A DNA stretch of 64,000 nt from Morella rubra. Taxonomy: Eukaryota > Streptophyta > Magnoliopsida > Fagales > Myricaceae. Each line of letters starts with the position of its first letter. Positions within the stretch are counted from its first letter, which is position 1. Made by a program: the position numbers and the translations under genes. The notes below the pieces were generated by a model. That model did no database searches. It was given only the letters and a program-made list of their open reading frames with translations, and was not told where the DNA came from. The stretch lies in NCBI GenBank assembly GCA_003952965.2, contig CM025856.1:31351736-31415735 (forward strand), read 5' to 3'. Of the stretch, positions 23,031 to 34,055 are shown in pieces.

Positions 23031-26000
23031 GGGATTGGATTCGGTGCGAAGTTTAAATGTGCGAAGTGTGTAAAGTGAGGGTTGAGATTTTAAATGGTAA
23101 ATCTAACGGTTACGAAATAGAAGACAGCGCATTTAATGAGGAGAGCAGAGAAAAAGAAAACGGCTTGGCTAAACAGTCGGCTTGCATTTTTTCTCTTTCC
23201 ATTTTTTTCCCTGCATGCCTTTTGCAACACGCAACAAGCTGCCATGTTTACCCATTCTTTTTTTTTTTTTTATTTCCCTGCAAATCTTCTACCTTCTACC
23301 CATTTGCTGTCGTGTTTACCCATTTGCTGCCGTCTTCTTCAAGTGCATTAATCTTCTTCAACTTCCTCGAATTTTTTTTTCTCATTTTCTCCGCAGGAAG
23401 GAAAAGTGTAACTACTGTCCTTTTGTGGTTTTCTTGAGAAGTGTAAACAGTCGGCCTGCGTTTTTTCTCTTTCCATTTTTTTCCCCTGCATGCCTTTCAC
23501 GCAACAAGCTGCCATATTTACCCATTCTTTTTTCTTTTTTATTTCCCTGCATATCTTCTATCTTCTACAACCTTCTACCCATTTGCTGCAGTGTTTACCC
23601 ATTCGCTACCGTCTTCTGCAAGTGCAATCTCCTTTAATTTTTTTCTGCTTATTTTCCCTACAGCTGAGTCTTTACCCATTTGCTCATTTGCTGCACCTCT
23701 TTACACCCCCTCTTTACCCATTTGTCCGTTCCTCAAGTAAATAATGCAAACGCACCCACAAGTGCATACGGAAGGAAAACTGCAACTATTGTCCGTGGTT
23801 TTTGTTCGTTGCTTGGGACATTTTTATTTGAAAAGTGGATTATGCTCATTTATTATTTACTTCTGTTAGCCGGGTACTATGCGATACATGCCAGAGCTAA
23901 TATGCATTCTTTTTCTTTTAAAATTGGTGAAACGAATTTATATCCACTGTAGTGTATTGTAAAACTAAAAAAAGCGAATTATTATGAAGCACCATTGTAG
24001 TGCTTTTTCTGTATACAAATAACTCCAGTGCACCATTCCAACAACAAAGTGGACAATCCAAGTTGCACTCAACCGGACGCAATATCAAAGCACAAAGTTG
24101 TTTGAGCCAAATTCCAAGAGAAAAAGAGAATAACAAGTATATAAAACAGCACCGCATGACATCAAAGCAGAACTATATATAGAGTCATTATAGTTCTGTA
24201 CCAATGAAAACGCAAAAGATATATAATAACAACAAAATCTCATTGAGAAATAAACTCAAAAGATTCCAAACTATCTACATGCAGTCCAACACCATGTATA
24301 CAAAAAATCAGATATTTTTCAAAAAATAAACCCAATACATTTGGTGATCCTAGAAGTCGTCTAGGCTTCTATATCTTCCACATTGAATGCTCCTCATCAT
24401 CGCTTGATACCTAAGAAGGAATTTAAAAAAAAAAAAACACTTTTGACAATGGGTATGTAAGATGAAATCAAAGTAAAAGGTATGAGAATGTACCTCTAAA
24501 TCATCCTCTAACTGCAAGTGGCGAGCAACTGGTTGGGATACTGTAGCAATGCTACTCTTGTGACCAACCCTTGACTTTTTCCTAGTTCAAGTGCACTCTT
24601 CAATCGCTTGTTGCCTCGATGCTTGGGCTCCCGTTTCTTGAACCCTTTTGCAATAATGGCTAGACCTTCATCTGATCTTGTAACATCTGTCGCTTTGCCA
24701 ATCTCACCTGACTCTATGGTCGGCGTCAACTGAGCAAGATCATCAGCTAGTGTAATGTGGTGACGTTGGAGGACCTTCCATGATTCCGGATGATTCCCAT
24801 ATTTCCAAATGGTGGAAGCATAGAGGTTCATATACGTCCTCCGGTTGATTACCCTCTCCAATTCTGGATCAATCATTATGTTTGATGTAGACTCTGGCAC
24901 AATTGTTAGCCTTGCCTTCTTTGTCCATCGACTTAGAATATACTCATTTGGAATTCTCCAACAAACTCTCCCTGTTTCAGCCATATGATGTGGCAGCAAA
25001 TGCAAAGTTGAAGTATTTGCAGCTACATTGATGAAACCCATAATAGTGGTAATCACTTGTCGTTTTGCTGTTGCACAGTCATGGGTTGGCTGGGGCTGCA
25101 AAAATGTACTTCGACCTCTCCCGATCCATTACTCTCCCTCCTACAATCAAGTGTAATGAAAAAAACCTGATCCACCTGTTACCATGGATCAAAGCCATTT
25201 GTTGTAGTGAGAGCGTCGAAGTGGGTCGAATAGAGAATGTAATGTGATCTCCCCCCCTTAATTCCCTTTTGAAGTGACCTTCCGACCACATTCATAATGT
25301 CTTCAAGTATTCAAGTATCGACGCAAAGTCCTGTTGAAGCTTTCACTTAACTGTGTAGTCCTTTTACCAGCACAGAAAATATTTCTCACAAAGGTGGGGG
25401 CCCACTTCTCCCTTTTTCATAGATTTTGTAACCATTTGTTGAGGCATGGTCATCAAGCATCTTACACCAGGCAGTGTCAAAATCATCACATCATTGTCAA
25501 ACAACAATTTATTCCAATCTCTCTTAAAGTCCTTGTTGCCAAATAGTGGACCAAGATTCTTCAACGCATTTTGATCAATATGCCATACACAAAGAAAATG
25601 ATGTGTCTGGCAAGGAAAGGGATTGCAGCAAGCATGGCAGCATCTGATCGGTAAAAGAGACTGAGGTGCCTTTCCTTCCATACACTCAACAAATGTCTCA
25701 AACAACCATTGGAATGACTGGGTTGTCTCATCAAACAATAAGACATGCCCCAAACACTACTCTCCTTGTGATGATTCACTCCCACAAATACACCCAATGG
25801 TCTGTGCTCGTGTTTGTCCTGTATGTGGTATCAAACGAAACAAAGTCTCCAAAAAGTGCATAGTCATTCTGCATGTCGTGGTCAGACCAGAATATGTTAG
25901 TTATATGATCATCATCGTCTACATAACTCTGAAGAAGAACTGTGAATTTTTTCGTGCTGAATGCCAAACCAATTTAATTGCACCTGCTACTCCAACCATC

Positions 26001-28007
26001 CATAGATTTACTTCTTTTACTGCTCAAATAATTTTTCAATCCATTTGAGTGAATCCCAACTGCTCTCTACCCCCAGCCTGGGCCACCATCAAATCGTGTG
26101 CTAGCTTTGGGCGATGCCTGCTCTCTCTACATCAATGCACTCAAGACGTTGCAATTCATTGATTCGCCTATGTGAACGAGCAAGTGGGTTTTTGATGGTG
26201 TAGCAATTCGTGTTATGTTGTGCACACCAATCAAAAGTGTAATACATTCCACTTGCTGTCGCTAAATGGTAAAACTTGCAAGACACCCACCTAGTATTTC
26301 GTCGTTCCTTCTTTAAAGGCACTGCCTGTTGTTTCTCTTTTCTCATCCCTTCTTTGCTACACACGAATGTTCTAACTGTATAGTATCCTTTTTCTTTATT
26401 CTTGAACCCACTGGACCTTCGGATACTAAATCCAATACTAATTGCGTAATGGTTGTACCAATTGTAAGCATGTTCTCATCTCTAAACTCTAAGGTCCAAA
26501 TACTTATAGTTTTCCCATTGTCTGCCCGAACCATTTCACCTACATAATCCAACCATACAAATGAAACTAATGAAATCTATCTGAATTCATCCATACAAAA
26601 GGCAAATAAATTGACGAACCTTCCGGGTTTGAGGTACTACTAGACCCTCGCCTTTCTATATTTGGGTTAATGCTTGATAGCTCCGCCATTTATCAACCTA
26701 TAAAAACTCAATAGCAATAGTTAACAAAAGACAAAAATATTACAACAAGCATAGAAGGAATCATCTACGAAAAGATAAAAGATGATCGTATGACATACAA
26801 CAAAATTAGTTCAATTGTACCCATCTGCATAAGGAACTCATCATGAGACTTAAGAATTTTCTCCCATCTATGGGTAAGCAAAGAAAGCAATCAATCATCG
26901 TGACTCTATGATAAAAAAATACACTTTATCCCTTTCTAATTATCACTTATTTTATTATTTGTACTTTAAATTACTAAATTTGACAAAACATCCTATATTA
27001 ATATTTCACCTGTGATAGACAACATCCTATATTAATATTTCTCCTATGATCAAAGAAGAAAATATCTCTATGGAAGCAGGAGGCCTTAAGCATTTGTATG
27101 TGGTCAAATGCGGGTAAAAGTTAGACATTCAGTCTAAAGAGAGTAAGTTCCTACACAAAATTTGTATTTTCTAAGTCCGCTGAGCTGATTTTGCAAATGT
27201 AATAATCGTATCTAACATATAGTGGAAGTTGAAGTGCAAACATTTTCACGAGTATCATCTTGAAATATTTCTACATTAAAGTATAATTTTGTAGGAAAGA
27301 CAAACATGGATATACCTATATATTGAGCACTATTCTGAAACTGAATTTGCATCCCACCATAGACCTGAAAAAAGATCATAGAAGTTGAAATAAATGTAAA
27401 GTTCTTTCTTTTTATTTTTTAATATATATCACTAACAACAATTTAATCATAAAACTCAGTGAACAACAAGTTGAGTGAGTTCATCTTAGAAACCAAGTTT
27501 TGCAGTTAGTTGAGTATGTACTTTGTGGGTGAGTTTTGCAGGTTTTCGGACAAAAATCACGAACATGAAAAGCTGTGTAATTAGAAATATCATCAGAACT
27601 TATATAAATGGTAGCATTGAACAACAGAAAACGGATAAAAAATAACTTCAAATGAAGTTGCAGAAGACGTGCAAATTAATAAAGAGGTGCAGCAAATAGA
27701 TAAAGACGTCACCTGCAGAGAAAATGAGAAAAAAAATTCGAGGAAGTTGAAGAAGATTAATGCACTTAATGCAGCTTTGTACCATGGGTAAACACGGCAG
27801 CTTGTTGCGTGTTGCAAAAGGCATGCAGGAAAAAAATGGAAAGAGAAAAAACGCAAGCCGACTGTTTAGCCAAGCCGTTTTCTTTTTCTCTGCTCTCCTC
27901 ATTAAATGCGCTGTCTTCTATTTCGTAACCGTTAGATTTACCATTTAAAATCTCAACCCTCACTTTACACACTTCGCACATTTGAACTTCGCACCGAATC
28001 CAATCCC
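23031..28007. mobile_element. Mutator-like element (MULE) of 4,977 bp inserted in the Pin-II gene
   Basis: Ends are gggattggattcggtgcgaa and its inverse. Terminal inverted repeats span 23031-23255 and 27784-28007 and differ at about four positions by eye. A 9-bp target duplication (23022-23030, 28008-28016) is typical of Mutator elements. Similarity resumes further inside (aagtgcattaatcttcttca at 23340 and inverted near 27760), so the original TIR was longer and the right arm has a deletion. The left arm has an internal tandem repeat (about 23170-23280 and 23440-23560). The core holds minus-strand FAR1/FHY3-type transposase remnants. Low TIR divergence points to recent movement, although the transposase is broken, so mobilisation in trans is the simplest inference. 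Confidence 0.93.
24508..26552 (-). pseudogene. FAR1/FHY3-type MULE transposase remnant
   Basis: The minus strand carries pieces of a FAR1-related transposase in changing frames. Near 26360-26250 are CSKEGMRKEKQ and KKERRNTR, the FAR1 zinc-finger region. Around 25890-25860 is FGDFVSFDTTYRTN, the first catalytic Asp block of the MULE transposase domain. At 25800-25700 there is VFVGVNHHKES in one frame and LLFDETTQSFQWLFETF in another. At 25640-25520 come SDAAMLAAIP and then WHIDQNALKNLG. At 25100-24508 is a C-terminal part with IPNEYILSRWTKKARLT, the IPxxYILxRWT motif of FAR1-like proteins. At least three frames are needed, so it is non-functional as read. One frame change falls at the second acidic block, which normally reads TDQDAA. 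Confidence 0.85.
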
Positions 28008-28016
28008 CTACATGAC
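28008..28016. repeat. Right 9-bp target-site duplication of the Mutator-like element
   Basis: ctacatgac directly after the element end ccaatccc, pairing with ctacgtgac at 23022-23030. Pin-II coding sequence continues after it at 28017. Confidence 0.85.
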
Positions 28017-28999
28017 ATGCCCATCTTCAGGTGACCAAAAGCTTGATCCAAAGTGCAACTGTTGCTTAGCTCCAAAGAACTGCACTCTTCACCTCGCTGA
28101 TGGGACTTCAATCCAGTGCTGAAGGCCGGTTGCGGCGGTTCCATGAGTGGACGGCCTTTGTGGTGGTATTTCACATCTAGCTGAGGGTTAATGATCTGAT
28201 ACAGTTACTTACATGGAGTGTGATGGGATTTATATATACCAATCAGACTCATGAATAAAGTGAAATATTAATGCTATATGTTAAGCAGCTCATATCTGCA
28301 AATTAAGTGAACTACAATCGACATTATATGAATAACTGTGAGATACGGTCAACTTGCCCAAACAAAAGATAATCACTGGAACAGAATACTTTCACGGTAC
28401 TGGAAGGATAATTTATATTTAAACACACCAGAGAATAAGGATCGATCTTGCGCACGAGCATCTGTAAGCTCCTTAGAGCAAAGGCAAATTGACGACGACG
28501 CTAATTACGTAAGGGATGACGGGTGCATGGCTCAGCTGGTTGAATGTAATTATAGCTTGTACGAGTCTTTTGGTGGCGTACGCGAAAGAAGCACTCCAAT
28601 CTTGTCAGCCAAATAATATAACTTAGAATATATACCTGCAAGATGCAAGCGGAGACCAAAACGGATACTTCAAACTCCCTGCCTAGCTAGACATCTACGC
28701 GTTAGCTTGCTAGCATGTGTATAAAATATTGGAATTGCATGCTATTAATTATCTCGTTCCAATATCTTATGAGTGTAGGTATTAGATTAACATTCAAAGT
28801 TGTGAACTGATGGATTTAAAAATCATACCTATCGATCGAACAATATTGCGACGATCTCTAGCTGCATGCGCTCCTCGATCGCGAGGTCCATTTGCAGTTT
28901 AATTTATTTTCTCTAAGCAATTTATGCCTTCCGTCTCTTTATTTGAAACCTACTTACATTAGCGAAAACTTAGACATAATAGAGATGAGAATTAACAAC

Positions 29000-29990
29000 A
29001 AATTGCTCTCTCAGTATATATAATGCGACTATTTTCTCTCAATATTTTTTTCACAAATATCCAACTCCTTTATTTATATTTCGGCTGTGCATGCATTCAA
29101 TTTAATGCGAAGGTGACGTGGAGGCCTCAAATTCAAATTTTTTAATAAAGATATTTAAAGAATATTTAGTGTTAAAGCCTAAAAAACTTAACGTTAAAAA
29201 TTTGTATAGAGTTTTAGTTAATTTTTATTCTAAAAAGAGGGGCATATAAAAATTCTTTAATTGAAGAAACTATTAACTCTAATCCTATGAAGTCTACTTA
29301 TTTAAAGGACATTAATTGCCAATTGATTCAAACTAGTGTCTATAAAATCAACTCTATAAAGTCTCTTTAAGATTAAGGCACAACTAATCTATTTAACTTT
29401 TTACCATTACAAATACAAATATACTTGACAAACAAAAGTATATTAGGTGGTTTAAACGGTTGCATGCACTTACTTAACAACTAAAATCCCATTGGACTTA
29501 ACCTGATAAATTACTTGAGACAATACTTGCTTTTTTGTTAAGTATATAAAATATCGAAAAATCTTCTCTCAACCATTCTATTTTTTATTAATAGATAAAA
29601 ATGAGTACTTGATAAATTTGAAAATAATACTTCAAGTTTTAATGAAAGCTTAACAAATGAAAATTCCTCCATTTTGAAGACAACGTTAAAATAACAAATT
29701 AAAATGACACTAATTATCACTATAACACTGATTAATTCGTTAAAAATAAATAAAGAATTAGAAAAGAATGAGATTAAATGAATTAGTTATATTATCAATT
29801 AAAAATAATATATTAATACATTTAGAATATAAAATTTTAATAAGTTATATCTAAAAAAAATTAGAATAATAATTTTTAATTAAATTTTATTAATATATTG
29901 TTTTATTGATATATTATAGAATGCCTCGCTTTTGAGATTTCACCTAATACCCCAGTCGCGTACTGAGACCGCCAACTGTTACGTGAAAGA
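29000..29990. other. AT-rich spacer between the two Pin-II segments
   Basis: Very AT-rich, with many short A/T runs and stops in all frames. No terminal repeats or protein block recognised. Confidence 0.5.
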
Positions 29991-30278
29991 AAAGGCATTG
30001 CAACAGTTGCCGCAAGACCTGCATTTAATGAATAATATTGTATTCGATGAACAAAGAATTCACCTGAGCTCCATCTCGTCATAACAAGACAAAAGCAACG
30101 TGAGCCTTGACTTTTCAGAAGGCAAGCCATACGCGCAACAATGTCTTCGTTGATTAAACAGACACATTAATTGACTTTTAATCAGATAGCACTTATATTT
30201 CATGTTAATTTCAACATACAGATAATCACGCCTCTATCCCGTGATGAATATTATAGGCTTATAGTTGAGAAAACAGCA

Positions 30279-30285
30279 TATAAAT
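30279..30285 (+). promoter_or_regulatory. TATA box of the intact Pin-II copy
   Basis: The word tataaat in cagcatataaatatgcg lies about 40 bp upstream of ATG 30322. In the left copy the same site is split by 29 extra bases (agcatat, then aaatatgcg, at about 22437-22485). Confidence 0.45.
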
Positions 30286-30321
30286 ATGCGATGTTAACAC
30301 TTCAAAACCACATCTGCAACC

Positions 30322-30925
30322 ATGGCCAAGTACCTTGGGTTCACCGTTCTTCTTCTTGTCTATGGTAAGACAGTTTTGGCTTCGTTTTCAATTTTTATTT
30401 TTTTAAGTTTTTCGATCCCTTTGTATGTTTCTGCTTTCATGAATCATGATGCTGAGATTAAGATATGAAGGATTTTGGGTCCACTCAAGATGGAAGGGAG
30501 GGGGAAAAGGAGAATGATTCCGTCCGTACTCTGTGACGTCCCCTTGTCCCCTCATGTATGAACCGGTTCAAATGATCCTGATCCTCATTGTATATCTACT
30601 TCTACGGCATGATGCTGAAAGAGCTATTAATTAATCAGGAACATTTGCAGATCTCAATATTTTAACTACGTGCATGGTCCCTCCCATATTGTATATTATC
30701 TTTCTGACGTCGTCAATTTTTGCATGACCAGGTGTAATATTACTGGGCAATTACCCAGAGAAGATCATGAGTGCCCCTCCTTGCCCATTTCCTTGCTTCG
30801 TCGACGTGGAGTACGTGACATGCCCATCTTCAGGTGACAAGAAGCTTGATCCACAGTGCAGCTGTTGCTTAGCTCCAAAGAACTGCACTCTTCACCTCGC
30901 TGATGGGACTTTAATCCAGTGCTGA
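30322..30925 (+). CDS. Pin-II (potato type II) family proteinase inhibitor, single domain, intact
   Basis: Two exons, 30322-30364 and 30732-30925, with GT-AG intron in phase 1, giving 78 aa. Residues 1-20 form a hydrophobic signal peptide (MAKYLGFTVLLLVYGVILLG). The mature part has eight Cys at 32, 36, 45, 57, 59, 60, 66 and 78 in the Pin-II order C-x3-C, C-P, C-x-C-C, NC and a final C, with the LADGT motif before the last Cys. Family members are secreted inhibitors of serine proteases, often wound- or herbivore-induced; specificity cannot be read from the sequence. Typical Solanaceae genes carry two or more repeats and have one intron in the signal peptide region, as here. This is a one-repeat form. 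It is the functional partner of the interrupted copy to the left. Confidence 0.9.
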
Positions 30926-31679
30926 AGGGTTGCGGTTCCATGGGAGGACCTTTGTGGTGGTATTTCAGATCAACTGAGGGTTATTGATCTGATACAGTTA
31001 CTTACATGGAGCGTGATGGGATTTATATATACCTTTCGGACTCATGAATAAAGTGAAATAAATATTAATGTTATATGTTATGCAGCTCATATCTGCAAAT
31101 TATCGTGTGAAATAAAATCAAAATTATAATTAAGAACTGTGAGATACGGCCAACTTACCGAAACAAAAAGATAATCACTGGAACAGAGTACTTTCAAACT
31201 GGACTGGAAGGTTTATATTTAAACACACAAGGGAATAAGGATCGATCTCGCGAGCATCTGTAAGCTTCTTAGTGCAAAGGCGCTCAAATTGACGACGCGA
31301 CGTACTTACGTAATGGATGACGGGTGCATGGCTCAGGCAAATTTACTACGCTAGCTTGTACGAGTCTTTTGGTAGCGTACGCGTGAGAAGCACTGCTATA
31401 ATCTCTTCATCCGAATAATATAACTTGCATGATGCAAGCGGAGACCAAAACGGAGACCTTAAGCTCCCAAAATATTAAATTGCTAATTCTCTCGTTCCAA
31501 TATCTTGTGAGTGCAGGGTTTGCATTAACATTCAAAGTTGTGAACTGATCAGGGATTTAAAAACCATACCCATTGGACATTAATGCTATCATCTAGCTGC
31601 TCCTCGATCGCGAGGTCCTTCTGAAGTTAAGTTTATTTTCTCTAAGTACGTAATTTATGCCTTTCATCTCTTTATTTAA

Positions 31680-31720
31680 TGCTCATTCCGTTGAAACCTT
31701 TACTTTATATTCGTTTCCCC

Positions 31721-31761
<41 letters not shown>

Positions 31762-33440
31762 TATATTTGTTTGCTTAATTTATATATTCTTGGCCCTCAA
31801 GGACCGCAGAGGTATTATTAATATATATAATTGTCAAATGAGGTCGCACATGTATTCAAGGCTGATTAGGGGTTATCATTACACTAAGCTGATCTGGATC
31901 TAATATTTGAGTTTAACCACCGGATTCATTGATCTAATTGCCGGCCAGAAAAGAAAAAAACAAATCAGAAAAGAGAATTAATTGAAATCTCAAGTCCATA
32001 TTTAGCCGATAACTAATTAATTAATGAGATCTATAATATTTGCAAGTAGTACGAAGCAATTGCTAAAATCACCATAAAGCAATAGAGACTGAATTGTCTC
32101 TTTTCATTCTGTGCATTCATATTGATATATTGTTAGGCCGGTAACGCAATGCTCTGGCTGATCATCAATTCTACAAGACAACGCTAATCTTACTTCATGT
32201 GCTGGCCGGAACCGCGTAGATGTAGAAATCCTGGGTGAATCAAGTGGAAAAAAAAAAAAAAAAAAGTTTTTTTCTTCCGAGTGGTGTTTGACTAAAATTT
32301 TCCCATATTATCCTAGTTTTCAGCGGCAAGAGGCCGAGTTTCGCACCCGGCCCTTTACGCATAGGAAGGTTGAGAAACTCGTCAACTCAACCAATTAGAA
32401 CAAATATAATACATTTAACAGAGAAGACGGGAAATAAATGAGAGCCCCCTTCATTGCACCAAAAAGTTAAAGACGATCAGGAGTACTGCAGTTTATATCC
32501 ATTCGAAGTAGCAGAAGATCACATATATATTTGATATTAATCCTGATTGCTTTAATTAAGCGCTTCATATAATTGATTTAACCCCCTTTTTTTTTAATTG
32601 GTCACTACGAGCTAGGCCGGCCCCCTAATTTTTTGGATGGAAATAAATTATATATGCTGTTTTGTTCGGATCATTAAAGTGGGGCAGAAAATTTTAGGAA
32701 GTTTGTAAACATATGTACCTCGCATTGTACCAATTAGTAACGTCTCATCATGCCGGCCATCACACATATTATAATTGTTACCACCATTACCCAATATCTC
32801 GAAGATGAGATATTCAGAGTAGTACTAGATAATTAACACTCGAATATATGGCAATGTGAAGCATATTTTGTACCTACATTACAATTAGATTCTGATCTTG
32901 GTCGTACGTTGTTTAGATATATGCATGTGCATATGGTTCGTATTCAAACTCGGTTGATTTTTGCTAGCATGACATGTGGCAATTGTACGTAGGTTTGACA
33001 GGGCATGCATGGCGCCGTTGATCCAAACCCCAATAACGTCTTTAGAAGCACATAATTAATTTGTTAGGTTAGCACCAAATGGTGTTGCTTTATATTAGTT
33101 AATTAATCAAACGTACGTAAAGCAATGGTAATTAAATGCCATAGAAGCCTGAGTATTGTAACATTTTTGTAACTGATGAAAAGCCAATAGACATACTGTA
33201 CACATGTACACACAATGATCGAGCTCATTCGACCTATATATTTATTAACATAAATAAATAGTTTTTATCTGATTTTCGTTCCTTAAATAGCAGTAGTACT
33301 GTACTACTCTGATCAATTATAAGCCCTTGCGTATCTATCTCCCTCTGACTCAATTCTCATCTGTGTTCGTTTCTTCTTCGTGCATATATAAAACTTTGGC
33401 TGTCTTTGCAGGCCTATCGATCGGCCGGAGATGTTTTCCA
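31680..33440. other. Non-coding region with a (TA)n microsatellite
   Basis: The TA repeat lies at about 31719-31767 (interrupted by one G). The remainder holds poly-A at 32249-32265 and no conserved protein or RNA signal that I can see. The short open frame across the TA repeat is not a gene. Confidence 0.55.
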
Positions 33441-33445
33441 AAGAT

Positions 33446-33654
33446 GGCTATGTTTGGATTGTTTTTGAAACGTTTTTAAAAAAATTTCAGAATCATTTTT
33501 TTATCAATTCCAATACATTTTCACCAATCCCAATAACTTTTTATAAATTCCAACAACTTTTAACACATTTTTCACCAATTCTAAGAGAGTCTATACTACT
33601 TCCAAAAAAACACAAACAAAAAAAACTGTTTTGAGATCTAAACCAAACATAACC
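33446..33654. mobile_element. MITE, about 209 bp, ends tggctatgtttgg / ccaaacataacca
   Basis: Left end tggctatgtttggatt and right end aaccaaacataacca are imperfect inverted repeats. The interior repeats ttcaccaat, aacttttta and aacaactttt words like the element at 19621. Flanking aaaga on both sides may be the target duplication. Non-coding. Confidence 0.6.
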
Positions 33655-33728
33655 AAAGACTCATCTACGACTTCAAGATCTCCAGTTCTACAGAAGCAAT
33701 ACCAAGCTTTTATTGTCCTCTTTCCTGT

Positions 33729-34033
33729 GGGTTCGTTACTATCCCCACCTCCTATTATCCTCATTCTTCAGATCCATGGCCTGAATCTAAACTTGGACAT
33801 CTAACGGTCACAAAATTGCCAGGTCAATTAATGAAGCCAGGTTAAGAAATTAGACCCCTGTTAAGCAAACTTACCTTGGTTAAGCAAAACTCACCCTGAT
33901 TAGACCAAACTCACCCAGGTTAAAGCTTCATTAATTGATTGGCAATTTTGTGACCGTTAGATGCCCAAGTTTAGATCCGGGCCATAGATGTGAAGAATGG
34001 GAATAATAGGGGGTGGGGATAGTAACCGAACCC
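33729..34033. mobile_element. Long-TIR miniature element with 9-bp target duplication, Mutator-like
   Basis: About 110-bp terminal inverted repeats: gggttcgttactatccccac inward to aattaatgaag, mirrored from 34033. Both arms contain atctaaacttgg, catctaacggtcacaaaatt and gccaatgg-like words. The 80-bp core repeats aagcaaacttacc-type words. Flanks are ctttcctgt (33720-33728) and ccttcctgt (34034-34042), a 9-bp duplication with one mismatch. Long TIRs and a 9-bp duplication fit a Mutator-derived MITE. It lies 13 bp before the first ATG of the RING-H2 remnant. Confidence 0.85.
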
Positions 34034-34055
34034 CCTTCCTGTTGGCGTCGCTTTT

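Larger units (their letters stand above)
22519..28122 (+). pseudogene. Pin-II (potato type II) proteinase inhibitor gene split by a transposon
   Basis: Exon 1 22519-22561 encodes the signal peptide start (MAKYLGLTVLLLFY). Exon 2 begins at 22949 and reads to 23030, where a Mutator-like element begins; it resumes after the element and the duplicated target at 28017 and stops at TGA 28120-28122. Without the insertion the frame would be 76 codons plus stop with all eight Pin-II cysteines, including the KCNCC and PKNC blocks, the LHLADGT motif and the final Cys. No other stop or frameshift is visible, so the insertion is the disabling event and probably recent. Pin-II proteins are small secreted serine protease inhibitors in plant defence. 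The paralogue at 30322-30925 shows the intact structure. Confidence 0.88.
22180..31680. repeat. Segmental tandem duplication carrying the Pin-II gene
   Basis: Flanks and gene at about 22180-23030 plus 28017-28990 match 29990-31680 in the same order: ttcgttgaacaaagaattca upstream, then the gene, then gatctgatacagttacttac, ggatgacgggtgcatggctc and tcctcgatcgcgaggtcc downstream. Many small indels separate the copies. The copies are interrupted by the Mutator-like element in the left one and separated by about 1 kb of AT-rich DNA. Confidence 0.85.

Noticed and set aside
23057..23744. Several Phe/Leu-rich frames at the left end of the Mutator-like element
   Set aside because: They translate pyrimidine-rich TIR and subterminal repeats; the same frames recur in the right TIR.
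24508..26552. Reading the FAR1-like pieces as a host FHY3/FAR1 transcription factor gene
   Set aside because: They lie inside the TIR-bounded element, need several frame changes and have no intact start, so transposase remnant is the better call.
29000..29990. LTR retrotransposon or solo LTR between the Pin-II copies
   Set aside because: I saw no paired terminal repeats, TG...CA ends or target duplication.
31679..31903. 74-residue frame across the (TA)n repeat
   Set aside because: The Ile/Tyr run is just the TA microsatellite in translation.
33431..33634. 67-residue frame over the 33446 MITE
   Set aside because: It covers the inverted-repeat element and has no protein-like composition beyond its Phe/Asn bias.
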